From positions 5,890,001 through 5,954,000 of the forward strand of contig NZ_CP041656.2 of assembly GCF_007290395.2 (NCBI RefSeq): a DNA stretch of 64,000 nt, given 5' to 3'. Source of the DNA: Bradyrhizobium cosmicum (GTDB lineage: Bacteria > Pseudomonadota > Alphaproteobacteria > Rhizobiales > Xanthobacteraceae). Under the pieces are notes generated by a model, which was not told where the DNA came from, did not search any database, and saw only the letters and a list, made by a program, of their open reading frames with translations. Positions within the stretch are counted from its first letter, which is position 1. Every line of letters begins with the position of its first letter. The translations under genes and the position numbers were made by a program. Shown in pieces: positions 17,323 through 25,446 of this stretch.

Positions 17323-17979
17323 GTGGTCATTATGCATTTTCGAAAATCTTTGCCAGTTATCCTCGGCGCGACCGCGTTGCTTGGCACTGCTTCTCCACTA
17401 TTCGCGGCCACGGGAAACAGCTCGCCCTGCGGAGCCAATGCCAATCTGGTGTCGGCGGAGACTGCGAACGCCTTTCTCTCGAACCCTGAAGCCCTGCTTG
17501 ATCAATTCAAGGAAGGCCAGGGTGGGCTCGCCTCGCAGATTCGAGACTTTCTGACGTCGCGGCCGGAAACCGTCGATGGTATCGTTTCACTGGCGAGGGC
17601 CAGCAGCGAGGCGCAGAGCCGTGCCATTGGTTCGGGTCTCGGAACCGCGGCTTCCGTCTGCGTGCTGTCGCAGCCGGACGTGGCCCAGCGCATTCAGGAA
17701 GCGGTGTTGAAAACCGAAAATGCGCCCTTGATCGAGTCCTTCACCAGCATCACTGGCGACATCAAGACCGAAGCCACCAACGGCGCTGATCCCACCGGCG
17801 AGACGAGCACCGGCGGCGGCGGAGCCAATACAGCCGCGCCCGAGCGCGGCGGTGCGGCGTCGAACACCAACCCGACCGTTGTCAATACCGCTGGGCCCGG
17901 CGCCGCGTCGCAGACCCAGACGCTGTTCGCGGCCGCCGCCACGACAACGACGCTGACTTCGGTCAGCCCGTCCCGCTAA
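17323..17979 (+). CDS. Secreted protein of unknown function, paralogue of 19995 gene
   Basis: A protein of about 218 residues with a Sec signal peptide (KSLPVILGATALLGTASPLFAAT). The mature part has a helical segment with FLSNPEALLDQF, then LARASSEAQSRAIGSGLG and VCVLSQPDVAQRIQEAV. The same pattern recurs in the protein at 19995-20561, so they are paralogues. The C-terminal third is Gly/Thr/Ala-rich and low in complexity, ending in a hydrophobic stretch. No known domain is recognised. GTG 17323 is the longest start; ATG 17332 is equally possible. Its location between a ligase-like gene and a Wzc-type gene suggests a periplasmic or outer-membrane role in EPS export. Confidence 0.75.
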   Translation: MVIMHFRKSLPVILGATALLGTASPLFAATGNSSPCGANANLVSAETANAFLSNPEALLDQFKEGQGGLASQIRDFLTSRPETVDGIVSLARASSEAQSRAIGSGLGTAASVCVLSQPDVAQRIQEAVLKTENAPLIESFTSITGDIKTEATNGADPTGETSTGGGGANTAAPERGGAASNTNPTVVNTAGPGAASQTQTLFAAAATTTTLTSVSPSR

Positions 17980-18018
17980 GGCGCTCCGAGTCGGAATTTT
18001 TAACCAAAAGCGGCTGTT

Positions 18019-18036
18019 CCGGGAACCGGTTCCCGG
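18019..18036. promoter_or_regulatory. Perfect 18-bp palindrome
   Basis: CCGGGAACCGGTTCCCGG is self-complementary with no loop, which favours a dimeric repressor or activator site over a terminator. It lies 40 bp after the stop of the upstream secreted protein gene and about 100 bp before the BTLCP protease gene. The bound protein is unknown. Confidence 0.55.
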
Positions 18037-18118
18037 GAGTTGCTAAAATTGTAACTGCCTGCAAAACCCGAACCTAATGGGTTCGTTGTACCCCTAGCGT
18101 CAAGAAGAATGGCGAATA

Positions 18119-18778
18119 ATGGGGACAACTATGAGCTGGATTTTTAGATCTTTCCTGGCGGCCGGGATCGCCTGCGCCGCTGGTGCTGCCAAGGCCGACA
18201 CGATCGTCGAGGCCCCCTCCACGGTTGTGGCGGGCTCCTTCATCAGCGAATACGATAACGCGCTCGCGCCGCTGCAGTTTGTCAAATTCTGCATGAACTA
18301 CCGCACCGAGTGCGACCCCGAGGCTGCCTCGGAGCAGCACGCGCTGCCCTCGGGCGAGCAGGCGCGGGACATGCTTCGCGAGGTCAATCGCGCAGTGAAC
18401 GATGCCATCACCCCGATGCAGAAATCGACCAGCCCGCTGCTCGCGCGCTGGACGGTGTCGCCCGACGCCGGCGACTGCAACGACTACGCGGTGACCAAGC
18501 GGCATCGCCTGATCGAAATGGGCTGGCCGAAGTCGGCATTGCGACTTGCAGTTGTCCTCGCGGGCGGAGGACAAGGCCATCTCGTGCTGGTGGCCCGGTT
18601 GAGCGATGGAGACATGGTGCTCGACAACCTAGCCTCCGCCGTTCGCCCCTGGAACGCCGCCGGTTATCAGTGGATCTCGATGCAGTCCGGCAGCAACCCG
18701 CGCTATTGGGTGGCTGTTGGCGAGCATGGCCAGCATCTACGTGCCAGCCGCCTCGCCTCGCTGCGGACGCCCTCCTAA
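18119..18778 (+). CDS. Transglutaminase-like cysteine peptidase (BTLCP, LapG-type)
   Basis: A 219-residue exported protein matching the bacterial transglutaminase-like cysteine proteinase family (PF06035-type). A signal peptide ends near AAKA. The catalytic triad can be placed at Cys120 (DAGDCNDYA), His154 (QGHLVLV) and Asp169 (MVLDNL), with spacings close to those of LapG. LapG in Pseudomonas cleaves a giant RTX adhesin at di-alanine sites under c-di-GMP control. No LapD-like receptor is in the window. ATG 18131 has a GGGGAC five bases upstream and may be the real start. It sits in the EPS locus, possibly processing a secreted protein such as the repeat-bearing hydrolase; that link is inference. 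Confidence 0.88.
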   Translation: MGTTMSWIFRSFLAAGIACAAGAAKADTIVEAPSTVVAGSFISEYDNALAPLQFVKFCMNYRTECDPEAASEQHALPSGEQARDMLREVNRAVNDAITPMQKSTSPLLARWTVSPDAGDCNDYAVTKRHRLIEMGWPKSALRLAVVLAGGGQGHLVLVARLSDGDMVLDNLASAVRPWNAAGYQWISMQSGSNPRYWVAVGEHGQHLRASRLASLRTPS

Positions 18779-18800
18779 AGCGCAAGCTCCAACACGTCGC

Positions 18801-18832
18801 TGATCGGTCCCGATTCCCATCGGGGCCGATCA
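18801..18832 (+). terminator. Hairpin after BTLCP protease gene
   Basis: A 14-bp stem (18801-18814 with 18819-18832, one G-T wobble) with a TCCC loop, 22 bp after the stop codon. The position and strength suit a terminator. Confidence 0.7.
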
Positions 18833-19000
18833 ATTCGTTGGAAGGCATGGTGCACGCTCGTTCAACGCAGCCTGCGGACGTGCGCGCCGAGAAAACAACC
18901 AGGCTTTCGAAATTCTGTCATCTGCGTACGCTAGGTGTGGCGCAGATTTTGCTGCTCTGTTAAGAGGCCTGCCTTGAGATTGCTGCCCTAGGGTCCGGAC

Positions 19001-19438
19001 TCAATTGAGCCAGTAAGCGCAAGCTGCTGCGATCAAGACGCCTGAGAGGTAGTTTGCGGCGAGCTTGTCGTATCGGGTTGCGACGCGTCTGAAGTCCTTA
19101 AGCCTGCACCACATGCGCTCGACACGATTGCGATCCTTATATGCGATGGTGTCGTAGGGGATTGGGGTGCGGCGCGATGTTGTTGAGGGGATGACGGCCT
19201 CGGTGCCGCGTTCGGCGAGGCGGCGACGCAGGTGATTTGCGTCATACCCCTTGTCGGCCAGCAGCCTTCGGAAAGGGCCTGCGGCTTTGATGAGGGCCTC
19301 AGCCATGCTGATGTCGTTGATGTTTCCGGCGCTGAGCAGAAGGACGCGAGGCCTGCCGCGATCATCGACCTGGCCGTGAATCTTGGTCGTCCGGCCGCCA
19401 CGCGAGCGGCCTATCGCTTGGGCGAAGGCCCCCCTTTT
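19001..19438 (-). CDS. IS5-family transposase, orfB (read by -1 frameshift)
   Basis: The -1 frame is open from the slippery A-AAA-GGG (19438-19432) and gives AFAQAIGRSRGGRTTKIH, the usual IS5 continuation, then LLADKGYDANHLRRRL with the second Asp, and YKDRNRVERMWCRLKDFRR with the catalytic Glu. An internal ATG at 19306 exists, but initiation there would lose the Arg-rich segment. The stop codon overlaps the terminal inverted repeat. Fused with orfA this gives a complete DDE transposase, so the element may be active. Confidence 0.85.
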   Translation of the reverse strand, partial: KRGAFAQAIGRSRGGRTTKIHGQVDDRGRPRVLLLSAGNINDISMAEALIKAAGPFRRLLADKGYDANHLRRRLAERGTEAVIPSTTSRRTPIPYDTIAYKDRNRVERMWCRLKDFRRVATRYDKLAANYLSGVLIAAACAYWLN

Positions 19439-19767
19439 GCGCCGGCGGCGGAGCGGTGGGCTTTGACGTGGGTGGCGTCGATCGCCGCCCCGTCAAAGAT
19501 GCCGTTATGCCCTGTCAGAGCTTCGAACATCTGCAGCCACAGACCCTGCCGGCTCCAGCGGTTGAAGCGATTATAGACCGTCGTGTAAGGCCCAAACTCC
19601 GGGGTGCAATCGCGCCATCGCACCCCGCTCTTCAACATGTGCACGATCCCGGAGATCACTCGGCGGTCGTCCACCCGATGCGCGCCTTTGCGCCCTCGCG
19701 GCAGCAGCGGCTCGATCCGAGCCCACTCCTCATCGCTAAGCCACCGAACCTGCTTCGCCATCTTCAA
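19411..19767 (-). CDS. IS5-family transposase, orfA
   Basis: A 118-residue product with the IS5 N-terminal helix-turn-helix part (WLSDEEWARIEPLLPRGRKG) and WRDCTPEFGPYTTVYNRFNRW, then FDGAAIDATHVKAHRSA, in which the first catalytic Asp of the DDE triad lies. The frame stops just after a run of AAAA GGGGGG on the coding strand, where a -1 shift joins it to orfB. Alone it would lack the rest of the catalytic core. Confidence 0.88.
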   Translation of the reverse strand: MKMAKQVRWLSDEEWARIEPLLPRGRKGAHRVDDRRVISGIVHMLKSGVRWRDCTPEFGPYTTVYNRFNRWSRQGLWLQMFEALTGHNGIFDGAAIDATHVKAHRSAAGAKGGPSPKR

Positions 19768-19836
19768 GGCTCCTTCCGGAATCCTTGAATCAGCAACTCA
19801 GCTCCGCCGCCAGACCTTGTTGAGTACGGACCCTAG

Positions 19837-19994
19837 CGTTGCATACCGCTTAAGGGATTGCAGTTCATCGAAAAATGACTGGCGGCGCGCATTGTTTCCA
19901 GCTATTTTTGCACCGCACAAAAATTTGACATACTTTATGTTCATCAAGGGTTTCTAGTTAAGTCCTTCCAGCATAGTCGGTTGTCGTAAGCGAG
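19837..19994 (+). promoter_or_regulatory. AT-rich upstream region of the 19995 gene
   Basis: This stretch is clearly AT-richer than its surroundings and contains TTGACA at 19925-19930, a good -35 match, but no convincing -10 at 16-18 bp. It probably carries the promoter of the unit formed by the 19995 gene, the Wzc-type gene and the 22792 gene. The IS insertion lies immediately upstream and could influence it. Confidence 0.35.
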
Positions 19995-20561
19995 ATGGAA
20001 GATAACTTGCATCAGTTGAACATGATCGAAGCTGGCCGCTGGTGGATCGTTCGCATTGTCGTGTCAGTCACGATGTTTTGCGGACTAAACGGCATTGCAC
20101 AGGCACAGTGCGTCGCGCGTTCGGAGCGCGTGCCGCAGATCGCGCTCGATGCCTTCGTCGCTGAGCCGTCCTCGCTCCTGGTCCAGTTGCGCAACGAGCG
20201 CGAGAAGCTGGCGGGGCGGCTTCAGGGCTATATCGTCACCGACGTTTCGGTCCTCAAAGCGGTGCAGAGCCTGACACGAGCGGCGACTCAGGCCGACCGA
20301 ACGTCGATCGGGACTGCGCTGCACCGGGCCGAAATCCTCTGTCGCTCGACCAAGCCGGAGGTTGCGCAGAAGATCAGCGACTTCGTCGGCAAATTGCATG
20401 ACAGCGCCGTCGTCGCCGGATATTCGTCCGAGCCGGACGACGTGCCGGCTCCGCCGCCGATCAAGGCCAACATGCCCACCAGGTCCGGCACGGGCCTGAT
20501 GTCCGGCGAGTACAAGACCGACGTTGCCGACCCCTTCGCAAGCATGCCGCTTCCCGAATAG
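19995..20561 (+). CDS. Secreted protein of unknown function, paralogue of 17323 gene
   Basis: A 188-residue protein with an N-terminal hydrophobic segment ending GIAQAQC, a likely signal-peptidase I site. The mature part has FVAEPSSLLVQLRNEREKLA, SLTRAATQADRTSIGTAL and CRSTKPEVAQKISDFV, matching in order the blocks of the protein at 17323-17979. One Cys in each paralogue aligns. The C-terminus is Pro-rich. No known domain. It directly precedes the Wzc-type gene by 21 bp and is probably co-transcribed, so a role in assembling or regulating the EPS export complex is plausible but not shown. Confidence 0.78.
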   Translation: MEDNLHQLNMIEAGRWWIVRIVVSVTMFCGLNGIAQAQCVARSERVPQIALDAFVAEPSSLLVQLRNEREKLAGRLQGYIVTDVSVLKAVQSLTRAATQADRTSIGTALHRAEILCRSTKPEVAQKISDFVGKLHDSAVVAGYSSEPDDVPAPPPIKANMPTRSGTGLMSGEYKTDVADPFASMPLPE

Positions 20562-20582
20562 CCATTCGAGCGCACCGACACA

Positions 20583-22808
20583 ATGTTCCAACCTCGCGAT
20601 CAATTCCAGCCCCGCGCGAAATACGCCATTGAGCTCGGCGGCACGACTCTGAGTGTCGACCGGGTCATCGACATTCTGCGCCGCCAGTGGCCGTTGATCG
20701 TCGCGAGCACGGGAACCGCGCTGGCAGGCGTCGTGATCTACCTTCTGGTGGCGACCCCGATCTTCACGGCCAACGCCCGCATCCTGATGGACACTCGGCA
20801 GACCCAGGTGCTCGACAAGGATAGCGGCATGTCGAATGCCCTGATCGACACCGGTTTCGTCGACAGCCAGGTCGAGATCCTGCAATCCGACGACTTGATT
20901 CTTTCGGTCGTCCGCCGTCTGAAGCTCACTGAAGACCCGGACTTTAACGGCTCCAACCCGGGCATGCTCGCCATGGTCATCGGCAGGGTCATGTCGCTGT
21001 TCGGGTCCGACGGTCCTCCGTCGAAGGAGCGGATCGAACACGGCGTTGTCGAGGGCGTTCAGAAGAACCTCAAGGTCGAGCGCGTTCTGACCACCTATGT
21101 GCTTTCGGTCTCCTTCCGTTCGGCGAATCCCGACAAGGCCGCCCTCGTCGCCAACGCGATCTCGGACGCCTATATCGTCGGAGCGCTCGAGGCCAAGTAC
21201 CAGTCGACCAAGCGCGCCGGCGAATGGCTGCAGCAGCGCAGCGCCGAGCTGCGCGAGCAGGCGACCGCTAGCGATCGTGCCGTGCAGACATTCAAGGCCC
21301 AAAACAACATCGTCGGCACCAGCCGCGGCCTGATGAGCGAGCAGCAGCTGACCGACGTCAACACACAGCTCATCCAGGCGCGTGCCTCGACCGCAGAGGC
21401 AAAGGCTCGCCTGGACCGCATCGAAGGGGTGCTCGATAAGGATCTGGTCCAGCCGACTGTGACCGACGCTCTCAACAATACCGTGATCACGCGTCTGCGG
21501 GCGCAGTATCTCGATCTGGCGGCTCAATATGCCGACTGGTCGAACCGCTACGGCAAGACTCACCAGGCGGCGATTAATCTGGCGAATCGCATGGACGAGT
21601 TGCGCAAGGCGATGGCCGACGAGGTGCGTCGCATCGCTGATGCGTATCGCAGCGAATACGAGATCGCCAAGAGCCGCGAGAAATCGCTCGAGGAGAACCT
21701 TAACAATCTCGTATCCCAGGCCGGCAGCACGAGTCAGGCCCAGGTCAAGCTGCGCGACCTCGAGAGTGCAGCCGACGCCTATCGCAATCTCTACAACAGC
21801 TTCCTCGAGAAGCTACAGAATGCCACGCAGAACCAGAGCTTCCCAATCAGCGAATCCCGCATCATCGGCACCGCCGTCAAGCCCGACAAGAAGAGCTCGC
21901 CCAAGTCGATGCTTGCGTTGATCGGCGGCCTGTTCGGCGGGTTGTGCTTCGGCTTCGGCGCTGCCTTCGCAAGGGAATTACTGAGCGACGTACTTAGGTC
22001 TCCTAGCGACGTCGAGGACCTGCTCGGTGTGAAATGCCTTGGCGTCCTTCCCGATATTCGGGACGCAGGCCAATCGCTGAGAACGGCAGGCGGCGATGCC
22101 GCGAATGTTGCGGTTTCCAGCTATGTCGTGGACCATCCCTTCTCGCGATTTGCCGAGACGCTTCGAAATATCAAGGTTTCGATCGACGTGGCGCGGCTGT
22201 CGCGTGATGTCAAGGTGATCGGAATCCTGTCGTCCTTGCCAAAGGAGGGAAAGACGACGGTCGCAGCCAATTTCGGCCATCTGACCGCGTTGACCGGCCA
22301 CCGCACGCTACTCATCGATGGCGACCTCCATACCCGCTCGCTCACGCGAGAACTCGCGCCGCACGCCAAGTCCGGTCTGGTCGAAGCTCTCAAGGATCCC
22401 CGCTCTTTTGGGTATCATATCCAGCGCAGCAAGGAGAGCGGGTTGGACTTCCTGCCGTCCTTCGTCGCATCACGAATGGTGAACTCGGCGGACGTGATCG
22501 CATCCAAGTCGATGGCGGACCTTCTCGCAGTGGTGCGCGAAGAATACGAATACATCATCATAGATTTGGCGCCGGTGATGCCGGTGTCGGACGCCAAGGC
22601 CGTCAGCCACCTCGTCGACGCGATGGTCTACGTGATCGAGTGGGGACGCACCAGCCGTAATGCGCTGCAGGAGTCGATGGCAAGCTCCGAAGGCATCCAG
22701 AAGAAGGTGCTAGGCGCCGTGCTCAATCGTGCCAATCCGAAGATGCTGAAGCGGATCGAGGCCTACAAGGGTTCGCACTACGGCAGCTACTATGTCGAAG
22801 GAACCTAG
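20583..22808 (+). CDS. Wzc/ExoP-type polysaccharide co-polymerase with BY-kinase domain
   Basis: A 741-residue inner-membrane protein. It has a Wzz domain with TM1 (about residues 38-60), a long coiled-coil periplasmic region with the GNVR-type block near residues 360-420, TM2 (about 440-462), and a cytoplasmic tyrosine-autokinase-like domain. Walker A is SSLPKEGKTT (Lys557), A' is LLIDGDLHT, and Walker B is IIIDLAPVMPVSDA. Such proteins control chain length and open the export channel; phosphorylation of a C-terminal Tyr cluster cycles the octamer. Here the tail has only three Tyr (733, 736, 737), a short cluster. The domain arrangement is fused, as in ExoP. Confidence 0.93.
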   Translation: MFQPRDQFQPRAKYAIELGGTTLSVDRVIDILRRQWPLIVASTGTALAGVVIYLLVATPIFTANARILMDTRQTQVLDKDSGMSNALIDTGFVDSQVEILQSDDLILSVVRRLKLTEDPDFNGSNPGMLAMVIGRVMSLFGSDGPPSKERIEHGVVEGVQKNLKVERVLTTYVLSVSFRSANPDKAALVANAISDAYIVGALEAKYQSTKRAGEWLQQRSAELREQATASDRAVQTFKAQNNIVGTSRGLMSEQQLTDVNTQLIQARASTAEAKARLDRIEGVLDKDLVQPTVTDALNNTVITRLRAQYLDLAAQYADWSNRYGKTHQAAINLANRMDELRKAMADEVRRIADAYRSEYEIAKSREKSLEENLNNLVSQAGSTSQAQVKLRDLESAADAYRNLYNSFLEKLQNATQNQSFPISESRIIGTAVKPDKKSSPKSMLALIGGLFGGLCFGFGAAFARELLSDVLRSPSDVEDLLGVKCLGVLPDIRDAGQSLRTAGGDAANVAVSSYVVDHPFSRFAETLRNIKVSIDVARLSRDVKVIGILSSLPKEGKTTVAANFGHLTALTGHRTLLIDGDLHTRSLTRELAPHAKSGLVEALKDPRSFGYHIQRSKESGLDFLPSFVASRMVNSADVIASKSMADLLAVVREEYEYIIIDLAPVMPVSDAKAVSHLVDAMVYVIEWGRTSRNALQESMASSEGIQKKVLGAVLNRANPKMLKRIEAYKGSHYGSYYVEGT

Positions 22809-23589
22809 CGGGCCGAATGCGCGACAGCGTTCGGATCGAGCTCACCGCCGCATCCTGCTCGGTTCAAACGTCGCTTTTGCAGTCTGTGCGCTGGCGTGGG
22901 TCTCATATACTGCGCCCAATCTAACCTCCCCAGCGATCCCACAGGTCGCCGGGCGGATCTCGCGTGGCGAGCGATACGATCCGGATCAGTTGAGACAGAT
23001 CATTGCGGAGAATCTGCCGTCTGCGCGACGCCAATGCGGCGCCAAGACCATGCGAGAACTTCTGTTGCTGCAACTTGCTATCGCAGATGAGTCGATACGC
23101 AGCAGCAACCTGAAGCAGGCTGACACCGATATCGAGGCCGTTGCCTCCTCCAGCCGCGCACTTCTGCTCTGCGCTCCGTCCGAAGGCCTCGGCTGGCTTG
23201 GCAGTTATTGGGCGGCAATCCGTCAGGAAGGCTTCGGACCGCGAACGTCGGCCTTCCTCGGCCTTTCCTACCAGCTCGCACCTCATGAAGCCTGGCTCCA
23301 ACTTATTCGTGCACCGCTAGCCCTTCGGGTCTACCGCGCGCTGCCGCCAGAACTGAAGACCAATGCGGTCGAGGACTTCGCGGACATCTTCAAGGCGCGG
23401 CTTTTTCCGAGCGCTGCCGCCTTCTATCAAGCAGCCGCCGCGGGCGCCCGCGCTGATCTTCTTGACCGGACTTGTGCCGCCCCGGAAGCTGACCGGCGAC
23501 TATTTCAGCGTTATGTCACGGACAAGGGACTGCAGCTCCGCCATCCCTGTTACCAGAATGACGAACGGCCTGCATATCTGAAGGATTAA
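22792..23589 (+). CDS. Unknown protein with N-terminal membrane anchor, EPS locus
   Basis: A 265-residue protein whose ATG overlaps the end of the Wzc-type gene by 17 bp, so it is very likely co-translated. One hydrophobic segment (about residues 22-43) is followed by a mostly helical, Ala/Leu-rich soluble part that resembles a TPR-like solenoid (LLLLQLAIADESIRSSNLKQ; SLQAAAA-type patterns), with paired Cys near the C-terminus. No family is recognised. By position it could be a periplasmic partner of the co-polymerase. It converges on the sugar transferase gene. Confidence 0.75.
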   Translation: MSKEPSGPNARQRSDRAHRRILLGSNVAFAVCALAWVSYTAPNLTSPAIPQVAGRISRGERYDPDQLRQIIAENLPSARRQCGAKTMRELLLLQLAIADESIRSSNLKQADTDIEAVASSSRALLLCAPSEGLGWLGSYWAAIRQEGFGPRTSAFLGLSYQLAPHEAWLQLIRAPLALRVYRALPPELKTNAVEDFADIFKARLFPSAAAFYQAAAAGARADLLDRTCAAPEADRRLFQRYVTDKGLQLRHPCYQNDERPAYLKD

Positions 23590-23674
23590 GAACTTGCTGC
23601 CGTGAATAGGAGAAAATTCCAGTACCGCCAGCGTAGAACGACCGACGCATTCAGGAGGCGATTCAGGGAGACGC

Positions 23675-25099
23675 TCAGTACGCTTCCTGATGAAGCAGCG
23701 CCAGCGCGGTCTTCAGGATGATCCTGATGTCGAGCCATATGCTCCAGTTGCTGACGTACCAGACATCGTACTCGACCCGCTTTTCCATCAGATCGATGGT
23801 CGGAGTCTCGCCGCGGAAGCCGTTGACCTGGGCCCAACCGGTCAGGCCTGGCTTCATGTGATGACGGTACACGTAATTGCTGATGATCTGGTCGTAATAG
23901 TTGTCATGCGCCAGCGCATGCGGGCGCGGCCCGACCAGCGACATCTCGCCGCGAAGCACATTCCAGAGCTGCGGCAGTTCGTCGATGCTGGTCCGCCGCA
24001 GCACACGGCCTACGCGCGTCACCCGCGCATCGCTCTTTGTCGCCTGCGTGACGGTGTGACCGTTCTCTGCCACCGTCATGGAGCGGAACTTCCAGATCTC
24101 GAACTGCTTGCCGTTGAAGCCGCGCCGCGACTGCCTGAAGATCACTTTGCCCTTTGAATCGAGCTTGATCATGATCGCGGCCGTTACCAGCAGCGGCGCC
24201 AGCAACAGAAGCGCAAACGATGCCAGCCCGATGTCGAGGCAGCGCTTCTGCGCCCGCTCGAATGCATTCAATGGTGCGCGCTGGATCTCGATCGCGACCG
24301 TGCCGCTGACAGGCTGGAACGGACGCGAGACCAGATCGGCAATCGGGAAGTCCGGAAGCAGGCGAATCGGCTGAGGAACCACGCGCAGTTGCTGGCTCAA
24401 CTTCTGGAGAAGGGGCATTTCATCCCAGTCGATCACCAGGAGATATTCTTCCACGTCAGCTGCCCGCGCCTGGCGGGTGATGTCGCGGATCTCGCGATCC
24501 CAGTTGGCGCCCTCTTCGGACGGTTCGAGCACGAAATGCCGGACGACGTTGAAGCCGTGCTTGCGCAGGTCCTTGAAGCGAGTGGAGGTGAAATCTAGCG
24601 GCTTGAGGCTGAGCAGCACGACCTTGCGGTCGACCAGCCGGCCCTTCGCATAGCTTGAAGTCAGGGCCATGCGCCACACCACGCGCAGCCCGCCCAGCGC
24701 GACGCCGCCGGTCGCGGCAAAAAGCAGCGTGGTTCCGCGCGACAGATCCGCGGATGACTTGAGTAGAAAAGCCTCGACCGCGAGGATCGTCAGCGAGATC
24801 AGCCAGACCGCCAGCACCTTGCGCAGCTGCCAGACCGTGCTCAACAGGCGGTGGTGGTCGTACACGCCCTGGAAATACGCGATCGTCACGAACACAGCGC
24901 CGACGACGAGCCCCGCTCCGACGGAGGAATCCTGCTCGGCCACGAGCACACGATACAGACCGCTCGCCACGAAATAGCTGAGCAGAACCGCAACGAAGTC
25001 TGCGGCGATCAAGGCGACCTGGAGAGGCCGTTGGAGGGCACCGCGCCGGTTCGATACTGCCGAATAGTAATTTTCCGAACCGTAAGTTGCTACAGCCAT
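23675..25099 (-). CDS. Undecaprenyl-phosphate glucose phosphotransferase (WcaJ/ExoY-type)
   Basis: A 474-residue polyisoprenyl-phosphate hexose-1-phosphate transferase that loads the first sugar on undecaprenyl phosphate and so starts EPS synthesis. About four N-terminal membrane helices and a CoA-binding-like central domain precede the catalytic bacterial sugar transferase domain, which has [35 protein letters not shown] with the catalytic Asp-Glu, GPRPHA and [20 protein letters not shown] 25099 has GAGG six bases upstream; the in-frame extension to 25159 is not needed. The gene is transcribed away from a regulatory spacer with two inverted repeats. Confidence 0.93.
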   Translation of the reverse strand: MAVATYGSENYYSAVSNRRGALQRPLQVALIAADFVAVLLSYFVASGLYRVLVAEQDSSVGAGLVVGAVFVTIAYFQGVYDHHRLLSTVWQLRKVLAVWLISLTILAVEAFLLKSSADLSRGTTLLFAATGGVALGGLRVVWRMALTSSYAKGRLVDRKVVLLSLKPLDFTSTRFKDLRKHGFNVVRHFVLEPSEEGANWDREIRDITRQARAADVEEYLLVIDWDEMPLLQKLSQQLRVVPQPIRLLPDFPIADLVSRPFQPVSGTVAIEIQRAPLNAFERAQKRCLDIGLASFALLLLAPLLVTAAIMIKLDSKGKVIFRQSRRGFNGKQFEIWKFRSMTVAENGHTVTQATKSDARVTRVGRVLRRTSIDELPQLWNVLRGEMSLVGPRPHALAHDNYYDQIISNYVYRHHMKPGLTGWAQVNGFRGETPTIDLMEKRVEYDVWYVSNWSIWLDIRIILKTALALLHQEAY

Positions 25100-25162
25100 C
25101 CGAACCTCGCTGCCTCGCCGCTCAATTCGCAATAAAGAATTGCGAGCAAATCGATCCAAATT

Positions 25163-25178
25163 TTCGACGTGCGTCGAA
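25163..25178. promoter_or_regulatory. Inverted repeat upstream of the sugar transferase gene
   Basis: TTCGACG-TG-CGTCGAA, perfect 7-bp arms, lies 64 bp before the ATG at 25099 in an otherwise AT-rich stretch. It is placed where a repressor or activator of the first EPS step could act. The regulator is unknown. Confidence 0.5.
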
Positions 25179-25279
25179 GTATATCTTAACTAAACAAAGC
25201 GACATTGCGGCAGTGCAGCGAAAAAATCAAATCGATTTTTATGCAACGCAGCTTCGTCGCAAATGAATGCTCAAGCTAC

Positions 25280-25295
25280 TGTCACACACGTGACA
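25280..25295. promoter_or_regulatory. Inverted repeat TGTCAC-N4-GTGACA
   Basis: Perfect 6-bp arms with an ACAC centre, in the same spacer, 180 bp from the sugar transferase start and 150 bp from the small membrane protein start. It differs from the CRP/FNR consensus in spacing (N4 rather than N6) but has a similar outer TGT...ACA form. Confidence 0.45.
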
Positions 25296-25446
25296 ATTAT
25301 GCGGGCATTGCGCCGCGTTTCGCACCAAATCGCGTCAAATTCGCACAGCAATTTCGCGCGCATTTGAACGGCTGTTCAACCATGCCGCTTAAGCCGGTAT
25401 TAGGCCGCAGCCGTTAACACTCGTGACCAACTCGGGGAGTTGTGTC

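Larger units (their letters stand above)
18992..19832 (-). mobile_element. IS5-family (IS427-like) insertion sequence, apparently complete
   Basis: A unit of about 841 bp bounded by imperfect terminal inverted repeats, GGTCCGGACTCAA at 18992-19004 and its counterpart TTGAGTACGGACC at 19820-19832 (12 of 13 match). Both ends are flanked by CTAG (18988-18991 and 19833-19836), consistent with a target-site duplication. It carries a two-frame transposase on the minus strand. It sits between the BTLCP gene and the second paralogous secreted protein and interrupts no recognisable gene. Confidence 0.88.

Noticed and set aside
25280..25295. CRP/FNR binding site
   Set aside because: The outer bases resemble TGTGA/TCACA only partly and the spacer is 4 rather than 6; kept only as an unnamed inverted repeat.
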